From: Archilochus colubris
Lineage: Eukaryota; Chordata; Aves; Apodiformes; Trochilidae
Direction: 5' to 3'
DNA length: 64,000 bases
Assembly: GCA_023079485.1 (NCBI GenBank)
Contig: CM041083.1
Coordinates: 156,568,552-156,632,551, forward strand
In this document: one piece after another, positions 32,929 to 46,955 of the stretch
Layout of the letters: the number at the start of each line of letters is the position of its first letter
Position numbering within the stretch: the first letter of the stretch is position 1
Program-made: the position numbers and the translations under genes
Notes under the pieces: generated by a model
Database searches by the model: none
What the model saw: the letters and a program-made list of their open reading frames with translations, nothing else
Told to the model about the DNA's origin: nothing

Positions 32929-35561
32929 AAAAAAGTGTTTCACAGTAGAATAAGTATCTAAAGATTTTATCATCTGTTGTTTCTTACTGCATCTTTGTGG
33001 AACAATAGCTTTCATGATAAGACAGTTCAGATTCCTTATTTATAATACTTCAAGGGCAATTATTTATTACGTTCAAGATGCTTGCACAAAAGGAACGCAT
33101 TCAATTCAGTCACTTAACTTTAGGATCCTGGGATCACTTGAGTGTTCCCAGACTTGTTATGAAAAAAGCAGAACCCCTGAAAAAGGAAGAAAATTGATCA
33201 TTTCAATTTACACGCAGCAGTGTTTTACATTTTAAAAAATACCTAAGGCATACTTTGTGTGGCAGACAGTTATGCTGAGCCTATTTATTGCAGAGTGAAT
33301 AATATTTTTCAAGAATGATTCATCTGGCTTATTTTAAAGGCTGCCTTGAATTCTGGTCATTTCTATAGATACTGCAATTCATAGTCATTAGTAAGCTAGT
33401 TGTTTGATCTAACCTCAGCTACCTGTTGCTAGCTGTGAATGGAAGAATTTATTTTTAGTGTGAAACCACAATATGAATATTTTCCACTCGGAAAGTATAA
33501 AAAACCCTTTAAGTAAAATTTTTACTCTTTCGCTGTGATGTGCTGTGGCTCTGATGTCAGACATACAGGGTTCTTCTTACAGAAAATCCTTTAAAATGCC
33601 TGATTTTCTATTGAAGCTGACAAGAATTTCCTCCACTTAACCCCTTCAGTGCCCCCAGGCGTTCATCTCACATCAAACAAAAGAGAGCTCCTATACCTCC
33701 TAGATGGGGATGGTGGGTTGTTGCCAAATCCAAGATGAAAAAAAGAGACTGAGAAGAAACCTTGGCTCTTGGGCAGTCAAGGAGGAGGTTTGTGGGCAGG
33801 CTGACGTATGTGAGGGAGCCAGCATCTCTGAAAAGCTGTGACTTTACGACTGCACAACCACTAAAACTGCCCAGCTGAAATGGGAAAATGGGAGCCTGCA
33901 CTTTGATATGATGTAGGTGTGGTATGTTTGTTGTGCTGGGCTGTTTGGGGATAATTTTGCTGTTTCTGCAGGACTCAGAGGTAGAAAAGATCAGTAATTT
34001 AGGCAAGTATCACCTCTGCTTAGTAAGAGTCAATGCATTAACCGTGGTAGAAAGCAACCTACAGGCCTTGAGCACTTGAATCCTGTAGTTAATTATTGAG
34101 AGTCTCTGTGTGAATCTTGTGCACTACAGAACTCCTTGACCAATCTGCTCAGTTAAGTAAGGTGACATGAACGATTATAGCTGAAGTTATTAAAGTTATT
34201 ATTCAGTGAAAAGATGGGCAGACTAAGTCACTCAACATAAATGGTTCTTGCAAAAGGATAAGAAACTGAAGCCTGTATAATCCAATTGGCCTATAGATCA
34301 ACTTCTCATTTTTTTCCATAAAACACTTGAATTGCACTAGATGTAGGATGGAGCAGCAATGTTCAGAATCCTTTGTTCTTTTGCTTGGTTTATAATTTTG
34401 CAAGCAAGTCTCATTTCTAACACAGTTAACAAGCTTGAGACAAAAGGAGTTATTTCAGCTAAAGGGAGATAAAATGGAAAAGAAGAATATAATGTAGTTT
34501 AAAAATTAGAAGATTTTCTAGTCCATACTTGATGCTCAGTTCATTTTAAGGACAAGGTGTAGTTCCTAAGCTTTGAATGAGAGCCTGGTTTTCACAGAAT
34601 ATTAGGGCTTTCAGGTAATTGATGGGCTTTGGTCACTGTTCACCACTGAGTTTTTACCATCCTAATTAGAGAGGCTACTGGCCTTCCATGCTTTAGGTTG
34701 TCACCACATTTCCACAACTTAAAAATATTTAAAAATAATTTGTGGATTTCTTTGATGGAGGTAATTGAGTTCCTCCCTCATATTTGTGATGGCTCAGAAG
34801 TTCACATTTTGTCCCCTTTACCTGGCCAAAAGACAGAAGGAATAGATTAGGTTTAGTTCTGCTAGCTCAACTAATTTATCTTTGCTGAAAAAGGCTGTTG
34901 TCTTTGTGTCCACACAAGTAAGGGGAAAAAAAGTGCATGTTTTTTTACCAACTGCTCACTCACACTCAATCATTAGCATAATGTAAAATGTTAATGGGGT
35001 CCAAACTGGTGGAATTTCAGCACATGTGGTTTGGTCATTCATGCTACCAAGAAAATGTTTACCATCCCTACCAATACATGTTAAAGGCTGCAGCTGCACT
35101 CTTAACACTGTGATTCTATCATCTGATAACTAGAAAATGTTTGTTTAAAAAGTACAAGCAAGTAAGCACCTTTAACCAACCAATTTTCTTAGAGAAGATA
35201 AGAACTGGTCTTTAAGTTAACATCTGTAAAGATGTTACTGTCTTGTATTTCATATCTGTGCCTTAGAAAGCAGGAGACCTTGCTTTCATAAATCTAAACA
35301 TTTTTTGTCCACCTGAGCATCTAAAAGGAGTTTTTACAGGTACTCACAACTTCATTGCCCAAGCAGGATCTGTTTGACTTTTTACCTCAAAACAGAAAGA
35401 GATGGAGAGAGCATTTCAGGAGAACCACTCTCCTGGCTCCAGGAAGGAAGAAGTAGCAGGAGTACACCTCACTGTGCTTCCTAGAGAACATGATGAGTAA
35501 ACATCCTTTTTGGTAAGCTATGTAACCTTACCACAGGACTGTAAATATTTTTTATAATTAC

Positions 35562-35582
35562 TTTTTTTTTTTTTTTTTTTTT
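35562..35582. repeat. Poly(T) homopolymer
   Basis: Twenty-one consecutive T. No retroposon body was recognised downstream. Confidence 0.95.
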
Positions 35583-35649
35583 GATCCTTACTTTTCAGTG
35601 TGATTGTGAAAGAGTCATCTCTGCTTTCAGATCCTGCTCAAAAAGGAAT

Positions 35650-35674
35650 TTTAACCATGGTAACCATGGTTAAA
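35650..35674. promoter_or_regulatory. 25-base palindrome with RFX X-box-like halves
   Basis: Twelve-base arms around a single central A are exactly complementary, built from tandem TAACCATGG words. GTTACCATGGTTAA, read on the minus strand, is close to the RFX X-box (GTTNCCATGGNAAC). Either RFX binding or a chance small palindrome could explain it. Confidence 0.4.
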
Positions 35675-38600
35675 CCCTGGATTCAACTTCCTCCCATTTA
35701 TAGGGACTATAACTGCAGGCTTTTTTAGGGATTATACATTTTTAAGGACTATAATAACCTAATACTCTGTATTTGCCTGGTAGACAAAGACTGGAAAGGG
35801 AAGGACAGTAAGGGGAAGTCTGCTTATGGGTATATTTAGGAACTTTTTTCTTTAAAGAAGAGGCAGCCAAGCTGAGATGCATTCATAATCAGGAGTTAAT
35901 AGATAAGGCAATAATCAGGGACAAACAGACTTCACAACTAGACACAGTCCCATCAACACCCATAATGATAAACAACTTAAAGAGCCCAACAGCAGCCTGC
36001 TTTTGGACTGCTTTGACCCCCTTTATTTTTGTAAATTTGGTGTTAAAAAGTGAGATGTGCACCTTCTGTGTCTCTGTGAAATGTTTGCTTTATAGACAAT
36101 AGATCTTTGAGCAAAAATTAAAATGAATGGAGGGCTGTGTACATACAGTCTAGTATCTATGTAAAACATTGGTAGATATAAGAGGGGTAGGAAAGGAATA
36201 GACTGCATACAGTGACCTTATCTATGTTTGCTAGAAATAGCATCTCATCTGTCACCATCAGAAACTGCATCAAAATATGAACTGTGATGGGTTTTCCTGA
36301 GGTAGATATAGGGGAATTACTGTGACTGCTTGTGTGTCACTTAGCTGCAGTTTAATACAGCCCACCAAAGCTCACGTGGCTGTCCATCCTTATCCATCTT
36401 CTCCACCCCGATTATGCTGGAAAATTTATGATATAACAAAAAGCAACTCATGAAGTTGTGCTGGACCTGTGATTTTTTCTCCCAGTGTGGATGGACAGTC
36501 GACAGTGGGCATAGGTGAAAATTCATTTCCTAAATATGTTGATGAAGTAATTTTCTACAGTGGTCTTAAGGAAAAATTTTCACTAAAGTTCTGCTTTTCA
36601 AATGGTTAAGTTAATGGAACACTTCAACCAGTGTCCCTCAGAAAACCCAACAACATAAACATGGCTATTTAGCTATAGCAGTTTTTAGCTATTTTCAGCT
36701 TTGCCAAATGGAGAAAACCATCTAAAATTGGTCATATTTTTAATATATAAACCTGTTGGGTGAGATTATGTTGTTAAAGTATAGAAGTAAAATATCGGAA
36801 AACATTTTAGCACAGTTTTAGTAGTTTAAAGTTCTACACATTAGCTTTTCTGGGCAGAAATATAGTGATGTGAGACAAAGTTGATGTGCAGACATAGTAG
36901 GAGAGAAAATTATTGTTTCTCAAGGTTTAGTTTTGTTCAGGTCAGAATCACATGTGTTGTAAATGCAACTCTGAGATCCAGGATGGACTTTGATGTGATC
37001 ACCCAGTGCCTACCTATCTCTAAACTGGCTCTGAACCTACTCTCCCCCTTCAGCAATAGTATTTTAATGACTAAATACACAGTCCTCAGAGCTATCAGGT
37101 CATTAATTGAACTGACAAAACCTGAAATTATTATAGCCCAAAGTTTTTGCTCCTCACACCTCAGTTAGGAAATAACTCTACGTTTTAGATGCAGGTGTTT
37201 TCTAAATATAGGCCTTTTTGAAATATTAAATCTTTAATAAGGAATTCTAAGTGTAAATGTAAATTGTGCATCTCTCCTCTCTCTGGCCTCGCCTTGCTTT
37301 GCCTTAACTAAAAATATTTTTTTAAGAAGTTGGGACACAGTGGAGCCCTGGATGGGTGAAAATCATCTCAGTTCAGATGCCCACAGCTCATGCTTCTATT
37401 TCTACACTCATCACCCTTGGGCTTCCTTGATCTTTCATGTATGTAAATGTAAAATTGACATTAGTGACAGCTGCTGATTCACAGTGCATCCCTATCCTAT
37501 GTAAAATGTAACTGTTGAATGACCCTGAATCCATTTTGCAAGTGGGGTCCTGTGAGTGGCACCCCATGGCACAGCATCCTCCTTGATTTTATCAAGAGCA
37601 AAAGTGCTTCAAGCACACCAGCTGTGTAAATCAAAAGATTCCAAATATAGGTTCAAGACAAATATGCCTCAAAAAACAGCTCTTTCATGCACTGAATAAC
37701 CAAGGTAGATGCACCTGTAGGGCACAAGCTGTATGGCCTGTTTAATCTAATTTTTATTCATCAGCATTAAGATGAACTGAATTCATTAAGAAGGGAGTGT
37801 ATGTGATTAGTCTAAATGGAGATATCTATACTCTGAAGGTTGATTAAAATTAATCTGGTGGGGTGCTTCTTTTTACAGTAAGATTTTTTTCTCCACGTTC
37901 AATATACAAGGTTTTGTTGGAACTATTTTATTAACTGTTAATTTGCACTATGTTTGGATATGTAAGACCTGTTGGGTTTTTTCAGTTCTTTTATCTACCT
38001 GATGCGTCATCTAATTCCATAGCCAAATCTAAGCAACACTTCACCATTTTGTTTCTTTTAAAAGAAAAAACTAAGTTTAATATTCCTAAATTCTGTATTA
38101 ATTTAGAAAGAATTAATTCAGAGCAAGCTCTGTGTTAAATGCGTAAGTTTCTACATGAAAGAATTCTCTTCTATTTCAGTCAATGGGAGTACAGCTCAGT
38201 TTTTCACATCTGAGTGCTCTGTGCCAGCTGAGTTGTTCCAGTGTATCTGTGATATTTCCATGTGTCTGGCATGACCATCAGGAGTGCGAGGTGGGATCCA
38301 GGTATGCCTGGATGTACCTACACACAGACAACTGAGTAGTCAGCAGATCAGCAGTCAGGAGGTTCACTGCACCTTTTAAATCATCCTGAAGAAAATCTCT
38401 GGTTTTAAATAGGTGAATAGCACTCTAGACTCCCTCGACTGGATTGACTGGGTCTCCACTGACTTAGTTTAGGCACCTACATTTATTGCTTCCTAACTTT
38501 AGATGTCTGAATCTTGAACAGAATCCTACCCATATTGCATCACGTTCTTACTTGGTTAATCATCTCACTTGACTCTATGGCATACTAATTCAGAAATAGA

Positions 38601-38954
38601 ATGTGAATTCCTTATTTTATCCATTTTAATGGCATTGACTTTTTTTACTGTTACAAGTATAATCAGTTTATAATTCTAACAATTGTGATGATTTTCCATG
38701 ATCTTTTATTAATTGTATTTAGAGTTATATACTAAACATACATTAAAACTGCATATCCCACTTCTCCTCCCAGTTGTATCTGTGGGACTGAACAAACCTG
38801 ATTTTGCCAAAAATAATTCCCTGAGCACAGCTTTTATGGAGCATAACGGGGAACTTCAGTAGAAAGTTGTTTCATGGCTTATGAAATATACAGTCCAACA
38901 ACAGTGTTGGTGAAATTTTTCCAGGCCTGTAGAAAAAGGCAGAACTATACAGAA

Positions 38955-39130
38955 TTGCTTAAGATCATTTAGTGTAATCATCTACAGTAAGAAGGACTAA
39001 ATGTACTGCAACCATTCCTTGCAACTATTTGCCTAACCTGTTCCTAAACAATACTAATGAAGGATTTCCTGCTGACTACCTGTTCTAATATTTTGCCTAC
39101 TACATCAAGGAAGGTTATTATTACCTCCTT
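38955..39130 (-). mobile_element. Ancient CR1/L3-like fragment, probable
   Basis: TTTGCCTAACCTGTTCCTAA, then AATACTAATGAAGGATTTCC and CTACCTGTTCTAATATTTTG, follows the order of the reverse-oriented 3' region of old CR1/L3 LINEs ('...tagcctgttcttaaa...ccaatgatggagattcc...ctattccagtgtt'). It is heavily diverged and the boundaries are uncertain. Confidence 0.45.
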
Positions 39131-42100
39131 CTATGGGCTTCTGATTCTTGTAAAAAGAAGGGGGAAAAAAAATCTTCCAGTCAGGTGCACATACTTTTTA
39201 TGGTGATTATATCTTGAACATCCTGTAGAAATGCTTATGTCTGCATCGACTGTAGTGGAATAGCATTGTCTCACCACAAAAATGTAAGACCAGCCACCTC
39301 TGGTCAGGCAAAAGATCCCTATCACCTTTTATTTTACTCCTTTCAGAAGCAGGAGATATATAAAAACACTGTAGCTGGCACAAATGTTACCTTCGGTACT
39401 CTGTCCCCTTACTGATCAGCTTTCAACCCAGAAACTTTGTGCATCCAATCTTGTGTTTTAATGACCTTTAATGACCTATCTGTTCAACCCCAAAATCTAC
39501 CTTCTTAAACCATTCCAAAACTATTGTCTGCTATATCCTTCAGCAAGAATCCACTGCTAGGCTAAGTCAAGCTTTTGGCTGGCCAAAGAAGGTAAGATTA
39601 ATTTCACCCTGATCACTTGCAAACTGCTTGTTATAGATGTATTCCAGCATCTTTATGAAGGTTGAAGGTACACTGACTGCTCTATACTTTGATCTATAAT
39701 TCCTTGATTACATTGCAGTACTTAACTGGGACTATGAGCCTCTTAGGAGGGTTTATTAGCTCAGGTGTAGTGCAAAGCAAATTCATCTAACTGGGTGCAT
39801 GTTTCTTGCATCTCTGCACCAAGCTTCACTGTTCTCTGTAGATACTTACTGTGCTGCTAGCACTGCAAATGCTATTGTTAAGTTGTGGAAAAGAAATATT
39901 ACTAAATTGGTTTTCTTTGTCTTTGCAGTTCAAATTCCTGCAAGAATTTTCAAGAATGATGTGGTATACAAGAATCATGGCAGTGTCATCTTTCTGCTCT
40001 AAGGCACACATATGAGCAGCAGCAGACTTATGGCTTTAGAGATCTTCTCATGAGGAAGGAGACCAACCTCAGTATTTGGGGCATAATCCATACAGATTTT
40101 TTATTGATTCATGAAATGTTCAAGACCCTCTGCATCTTACTCAGTTTTGCATCTTTACAATTTTATTTTGCATCTAGCTCATTGTTGTACTGTTTAAAGC
40201 TTTCTGTGGTCTCTTGCAATGTGTAAAAGTTTTTCCTTTTAAATATCCAGTTACTATTGGCAGTGCTAAAGCAGCAGCCTTCCCAAATCTAAAATGGTTA
40301 GAATTGCATCCTGCTCAGGGAGGACAAGATAGATCAAATCTAATGTCAAGCAAACCCAAGATGTACTTACTGACACAAAATGCAGTTAAGGTTAGATGCA
40401 CTGGTGGAATCTGGCTGGGTAAACCATGTTTGTAACTCCTTTGCACAGCAGCAAAAAGCCAAGAGGATAAACCAGTTTATCTGGTCTATTGATTTCTTGT
40501 TGCTCTGAATCCTGATACTTTGATTTTTTTGGCTTGAATCTTTATGCTGCAAAAAGGGTGAAACTGATGCTTGAGGCCATCTCCCTAGGGGTAATATATG
40601 GATCAGGTATGCAGGCTGCTGGCAGAGGATTTTCTAAGGTAAGTCTGCAAAACATGCAGCTACAAGTCTCCCTTTAGGAAGGGTTTCAAACCCACCCCTC
40701 TCATTTTACATGTTAAATGTGGCCTAGAGGAACATCCACCCACACCAAATGGAAAAGCCAAATTTTCTTCCAGTTCCAAAAACATTATAGCCATCTGCCA
40801 AATGACATTTCTAATTCTTCCCGTAAAAAATGGAAAGCTAAACAGAAGCATCACCCTTACAATAAATCCATTCCAAACTCTTCCTGATTTATTCCAGATC
40901 CGCTGCATTTTGGTGGGGCTGTTAAATAATACCCGCTTTTGTTCTCCTCACGGGGCTTACTTCAGAATGTATTTTATATGTATGTTCCTTCAGAGACTTT
41001 TAAAAGTGCTCTAGAAATGTTAAAAAGGCAAAGTTTGACTTCTGATACACATGTTCAGTTCCTATTGACTTCAGTGGGGAATTTCAGCCAGGAATAGACC
41101 ACAGTGTTGGAAGCATTTATTTAGGCACACTAAGGAAAATTAGTAGTTCTGAATAAATGTTAATATTTCCATAAACTACAATGAACTATAAGTATCTTAT
41201 TTCACTTATTTTTATTTTAATACAAGAAAGAGATATATTAATAAAATATGTTTAGGAAATCAAAGGAATGGTAAAATGAAGAAAGCCACAAAACACTTCT
41301 CGTTGGGAGGTTTTTTAAGGACTAATTAATCACATCATCACACAATAGATGTATCATCTCTAAGATGTATATAAAGGATAAAGCTTTAACTCCTTTTTTA
41401 CTACAGTAAGATTGTTGAAAATAACCCAAACATATATTACTATGAAGAAAACAGCTCCCAAGATTTTTTTGCCTTTATTTTATAAGGACCTTGAAAGGGC
41501 TGTTTTCAACTGTCTCTGTGGTGCCTCGATTTGTCCTGGAAGTTTTTTGCAGCTTGACTACTTGGACAAGCACAAGAAGATCCAGGATCCTCTGGCTATG
41601 CCCTGACCTGGTCAGGCAGAGCCAGCTCCTGCCCAAAGCCAAGTAATTGCACTGGTGTTGGTCAATCCTGCTTGCTACCTCAAAAAGCAAGTGCCATTTG
41701 AATGTGCCTAAATATGACTTTGGATCAGAGTTGGCTCATGTCTGGCCATTTTGAAGAACAGAAAAACAGGCTTGCATCTGTCTGTACCTGTCCCTGTGGA
41801 CATACCCTAAAGCTGCTAAGTATTTTATTTTATTCTATTTTTACATTTTTTTAATGTCACAGTAAACAATGAATATGGAAAGTCAAGCAGTCATCATGGA
41901 ACTAAAAAATTACTCAACAAAGGGAACAGGTAAAACAATGCAAATAAAATGAGAATTTTTTTCCCTGCCACACCCATAAACTGTCATTGAAGTGCAATAG
42001 CTGGAATTGATGTAAACTCTTTTTGAAAAGCTCATTTACAAGTGTGCAGTCACCTTTTATTTTGCTCATTTTTTTCCTATTTTAATATGTTTCTTCTTAT

Positions 42101-44279
42101 TTTAAGAAGGACTTGAATTCTGATATTTCCAAACTGTGAGCAAGAAATACTGGTTATTGGTACAGGAGGTATGAGAGAGTTTGTGAAATTTTCAGTTTAA
42201 TTTCATAAAATTAAAGGTCCTGGGAAACTTTGGATAATATTCCATACTTTGAAGTCATAAGTGTTGCATGAATGTCTGTTGGCAACATTTTCCCAGAGTG
42301 TATTTGTTATTAAATTTAGTAGTGTTACAAAGTAAAAATGTACATTACAGTGTGTGAAAAACATTAATTTCTGCAGTAATAAAAAAAGAACACCCCGCGT
42401 AAAAGCAGGAGATGCATGTATGATCCTCACTAATCAGTTAAACCAGTGCTAATGTTATTGACTTATCTTTTTATTATACATATTTGAGTGTTCATTATTT
42501 ATTTTTGCACGTTAGTTCTTCCTTTTCCATGTTTAAAATCCATCTTTTCCAGGTTCTACTGGTAATATTGCTGTTCAAACACTGATGCAGTCCTACACCA
42601 AATATCACAGTCCATAGTCAGTGAATCCATCCTACATGTCCTGCTGCAAGCTGCTGGCTTACATTTGGTTCTTTGCTTTTTGTGGGTGAACACGGAGGAG
42701 GGATGATCACATTTTGTTTGGAAATACTTTAGCAGTAATAAATGGGACAGGGAGTTATGGAACCTTCCCAAAGGCCTTCCCCAGTTTTTTTGAGGAGCTC
42801 TAATAACTTGACAGGTGAGAAATTATGGACCAAAGCTTTTGTACCTAACTTAGGTCTCTGTTGAAACTCACTGTTCAGAAGACTCAGAGGACTGGTTTAA
42901 AGAACTGCTTGTCCTCAGTGTGCTCAAAGAGCCATTCCATTTTACAATGACAACAGGATACCATTACCACAAATAATACATATTAAAGAAGTCTTTTAAA
43001 GCTCTGAGTCTCACCGTGATTTGAACATAGGTCTATGCTATTAAATGGAACTTTGTTTTAGTGGGGGACAAACAGGTGGCAGTCAAGTCCAGAGGTGCAG
43101 CTGAATCTGAGAAGATGAGACTTAAATTTCCCAGAGGCTTTGCACAAATGAAGGACAACTAACTTTAAATATAGTAGCACTTTACACCTAAAATATTGTG
43201 TATTTCAGTAAGAAGCAGAAATATGTCACCAAAAGTAGAACAGAATATGAAATAGTTACGGAACTTCATGAGTGGATATAAATTTAGAAGAACTGATGAG
43301 CCACCTCAGACTTTTCTCCAGCTGCTTTGATGACATCATTGGTTTTGCTATCTACAGTGGCACCATTGTCACATTAAACAATGACAGTTCTAAAACTATC
43401 CTCTCTGCTTTCCTGACAGATATTCATTCATATGCTGTTGAAGGGGGGAAAAAAATCTTCTTCTTGTCATAATAATTTTTCTTTTTTTCTTTCCCTTCCC
43501 TTTTTTCCTCCCACATAATTCGCTTTTGTCCTTCAGGTCTTAATTGCAATTCATTATTATTTTTGTGAAGAGCAGCCTCATGAAGGCAAAGAGTTAAAGA
43601 CGTCACTTTAAATGACAAAAGCTGAACACTTTACCCCACTTTCAGTCTCTCATCTATTCATCCTTTTCATTGTGAACTTCACTATTTCAGCTTTCTAAGC
43701 TCTTCAACTACCTGCCCCTAATTTGTATTCCTGGGAAGAGGCCTAGGCTGGTTATTTTGCATTTGTGTGCTAATGGTGATGAGTTTGCTTCTAAGAGGAG
43801 AACAGGGAGGGGAGGGCAGGAACCTCCAAAAGGGTTTAAGTGGGAGTGGGGGTGAAGGTGCAGGAAGGGTTGTTTGGGGGAGAGTCATGCTGAATTTTAA
43901 CCCTGAATGCTTTCTTATACAATTTAGCACAAAGCCCTCCTGATTATATGGAAAATGACACCCTGTGAAAACTTGTCTGTTCATATACACCTTTTAAGCA
44001 AATAGGTTAGTCAAGTGTCTGGAAAGCCTGGGAGACAGTTGGGTCATCTTTTTTATTAGTACATTAAAACATGACATACATTTTTCAGAGCTTTGTTGTT
44101 TGGTTTTTGGGGTTTTTTTGTCTTTTTTTTTTTTTTTTTTTTTTTTAATATGACCTTGAAAATTATGTAACATAATCAAACTATGTATATTATCCTGAAA
44201 TAAGTTGACTAGGGGAAACAGTCTGTACATGTAAATGATAGCAGTGCAACACAGCTCTGCTTTGTTTGATAAAACCATT
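39131..44279. other. Non-coding intergenic DNA
   Basis: No gene was recognised. A CTTTGTCTTTGCAG at 39,915-39,928 looks like a splice acceptor but leads into no known exon. The CCTATTGACTTCAGTGGGG at about 41,063 resembles a worn ancient repeat. A T-run lies at 44,123-44,146. The part at 43,525-43,620 has homeodomain- and CRE-like words (CTTAATTGCAATTCATTATT, GACGTCAC). Confidence 0.55.
44123..44146. repeat. Poly(T) homopolymer
   Basis: Twenty-four consecutive T next to a G/T-rich stretch. Confidence 0.95.
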
Positions 44280-44600
44280 TACTTTCACAGGGTTAATTTT
44301 GCCTGTGCCCTGAGATGCCATGTGAGATAAAATAGCTTTCATTAGATTAAATAGGCAAACAAACAGAGGCTTTTTGACTTATTGACTAGTATTTCAAAGC
44401 TGAGCATTTCTTATGCTAATCATTTTTATAACTAATTTAACAGACGTAAAAGAATGTCATTATGAATAATTAGAGATGTTAGTAATTTAGTTTCTAATTA
44501 ACCAGGGATGTGGCAGACCATTACAGATGGGAATACTCATTAGCTGGGAGAGACACGGGTGTTTTGCTGCTTATTAGAGATTCTGCCTATATTTAAAAAT
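44280..44600. promoter_or_regulatory. Candidate conserved non-coding element
   Basis: A repeat-free, compositionally even stretch dense in homeodomain-type words (TCTAATTAACC, CTCATTAGC, TATGAATAATTAGAG, TATGCTAATC, an octamer-like site). It has the look of conserved developmental enhancers found in gene deserts near regulators such as SPRY2. Conservation cannot be tested here. Confidence 0.25.
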
Positions 44601-46123
44601 GGTTTGGTTGCTTGCACTTTTTAATACAGAACACTTTCATTTCATGCTGCTGGGTATATCAGCTTGTTTTATTTTGTTGCATGGCAAACCAGACAGCTGC
44701 ACAAAGCACCTGATGCAGCAAAGCAGTCATTTTCCATGTCATGAACTATTGCACGATGGTGATTCTCACCCCAACCCCACACCCAAGAGGTCAATGTGCA
44801 AAAGGGGCATTTTTCTTTTGCAGATGTAAGTTGCTTGTCACACACTGAAGCACATAAATATTAGCTCTTCATATCTGTGACCGTGATTCATTTTGTGGGA
44901 AAATATGAAAGGGTGCCTACCCACTAATGCCTCCCTACTCACTAAGTTTATGACATGTTTTGCAGAATAGTCCTGCAGTCTGTATGTCACCCATTCAGTC
45001 TTTGTAGGCTTCCACTAGTGACTGAACAGAAGTCTCGGGTGTGAAAAAGTCTGCTCATTCAGACCCTTACATCCCCTGAGTGACCTTCCACACACCACTG
45101 CTGTTTCTGCTCTTATTACCTTTTGCTTTCTTTAGCTACAGTTTCCTAAATTACTACTTATTCTAAATGTTCACATTCTGTTTCAATAAAACCAAATCAA
45201 AATACATGCAGCTAAAGACAGACTTTCTTCCCTTCTAGTTTAAAAAAGATGTATAAATATGTGTGTGTGTATATATAATATATATTCACAATACAGATAC
45301 TGGAAATCATTAGTCCCTTTTCCAAACGTTGGCTTGGCTTGTTTGGAAAAGAGACTGAATACTCATTACTGTAATCATAAGTCATTTTGCAACATTAGCA
45401 TATTAGCAATATGGACAGGCCATTGAGGTTTCTGAGAAGAGCAGTCTGACCATGAAAAGCAAAAGAGTGACAATTTCATGAGCTACGGCAGCAGCTAAAC
45501 CTGAAGGAGAAGGGTTTCCTCTGAGTTCTGACATTGGGGTTATACAGAAATGTGCACCCTAATAATGGCAGTCTTTGTCTACAGAACAAAGTCATGCACA
45601 GTTTTTCAAGAGTGACCCAGTTAGACTGCTGTAAACTCTGTCTAGTCTGAATATGCGTAACAGACCTCCACCCACCATTTAATGTAGTATAACTAGATTA
45701 GTTTAAATAGAACCTTAAGTTAACCAGTGCAACTCTGTCCTGCAGAGAGAAACAAAAGCGGTTTAAAGTCAGATTGCTCATTGTTTCTGTGCAAAACTGT
45801 TGGCACTTCCACTAACTTAAGAACAAGTGCATCTCATTTCAATTCCTGGTTAGAGTCTGCCCCCAAAATATCAGAAGTTTTAAATTAAAATGAACAGAAA
45901 TTTCAATTCAAGTGTACACATAGGGAAGAAGTAAAGATGGGGATTCCTGTTATGCCTGCTTATGTTTATTGTATTGGCAGTTAAACTTTGCCTAAGATAC
46001 AATTCAACATACTTAGTCAGATTAGAAAATATTTTTGCTTTTCATAGATGAGATTAGAGCACTAACCACAGCTATGGAAAATTCAGTGTTCCGTGCCTGC
46101 TCTACTATAGATATCATAATACA
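44601..46123. other. Non-coding intergenic DNA
   Basis: No gene was recognised. A (GT)n(AT)n microsatellite lies at 45,251-45,285. The rest is AT-rich unique-looking sequence. Confidence 0.6.
45251..45285. repeat. (GT)n(AT)n microsatellite
   Basis: TATAAATATGTGTGTGTGT followed by ATATATAATATATATT. Alternating purine-pyrimidine sequence, likely length-variable. Confidence 0.9.
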
Positions 46124-46150
46124 AATGACCTTGGGCAAGTCACTTAGCAT
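46124..46150 (+). repeat. MIR core fragment
   Basis: TGACCTTGGGCAAGTCACTT is the diagnostic MIR core block, almost unchanged. The rest of the SINE cannot be followed with confidence on either side. Confidence 0.5.
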
Positions 46151-46565
46151 ATATTTGCACTGCAATCAGACAACCTAACCTTAAAGTTCAGCATTCCTGA
46201 ACTTTTTAGCAGCACCAGCAGACCACTGTCAACCCCCACTGTTTTCAAAGGCCAGTGTGGCCCCCTATAAAAATTTTAATCAAAAGCACCATTGTGACAA
46301 CTTTGTTTTATATGGTTCAGCAAACTTACTATAAATTGGGAAATGCAGATGGGAATCACTCCACTAGTAAGGCTTCAATGTGGGTTAAATGCCGAGGGTT
46401 CCAGGCAGATTTGTGCATCCTGAGCTGCTTTGTCTACACTTCTGCAAGTGCTCAAGCTAGTCTGGCTGCCACCAGCTCTCCCATGACTGTCCTCACTGCT
46501 GTCACACTTCCCAACCACAGTTTAGGTTGTGCCTCAGCTCCTAACCTACAGAGCCACTTGTCTGC

Positions 46566-46607
46566 CTCATAGTATTCTGGTACAATCTCATAGTCTTCTG
46601 GTACAAT
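46566..46607 (+). repeat. Tandem duplication of a 21-base unit
   Basis: Two adjacent copies of CTCATAGTATTCTGGTACAAT differ at one position (A to C at position 9), indicating a recent local duplication. Confidence 0.9.
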
Positions 46608-46934
46608 CTAATGTATCTGTGAGGAATGTGACTGTGAGGAAGACAGATGCCATAGGTTCAATGGCAGTATCTAATATACAGTTTAAAATACACAGTATTT
46701 AATATATGGATCAATGACAGTGTTTAATATATAGTCTAAAATATACTGAATATCTATCTTCTCAACTCTCCCTACAGCTTTGTGGGAAGTCCTGGTGGGC
46801 ATGGTTAGAGGAATGAGTAAACTCCTAAAATGAAGATGGGAGGTTGCATAACTGTCAAACATTATCTTGGTTCTGTTGGTTTAACCAATGTCTGACTCAT
46901 CTGACCTCTCACTAGCCCGGCTACAGTGGAGATT

Positions 46935-46955
46935 GAAATAAATAAATAAATAAAG
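46935..46955. repeat. (AAAT)n microsatellite
   Basis: About five AAAT/AATA units. Confidence 0.9.

Larger units (their letters stand above)
32929..38954. other. Non-coding intergenic DNA
   Basis: No gene was recognised. The stretch contains a 21-T run (35,562-35,582) and a palindrome at 35,650. Fragments such as TCAATGGGAGT near 38,180 and TTAGGCACCTA near 38,468 look like worn ancient repeats but are too short to place. Confidence 0.6.

Noticed and set aside
39892..40002. Splice-acceptor-like CTTTGTCTTTGCAG followed by an open frame
   Set aside because: The downstream translation is not recognisable and no matching donor or gene could be placed nearby.
46255..46572. A 105-codon plus-strand frame
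   Set aside because: Not similar to any family I know and without supporting context.
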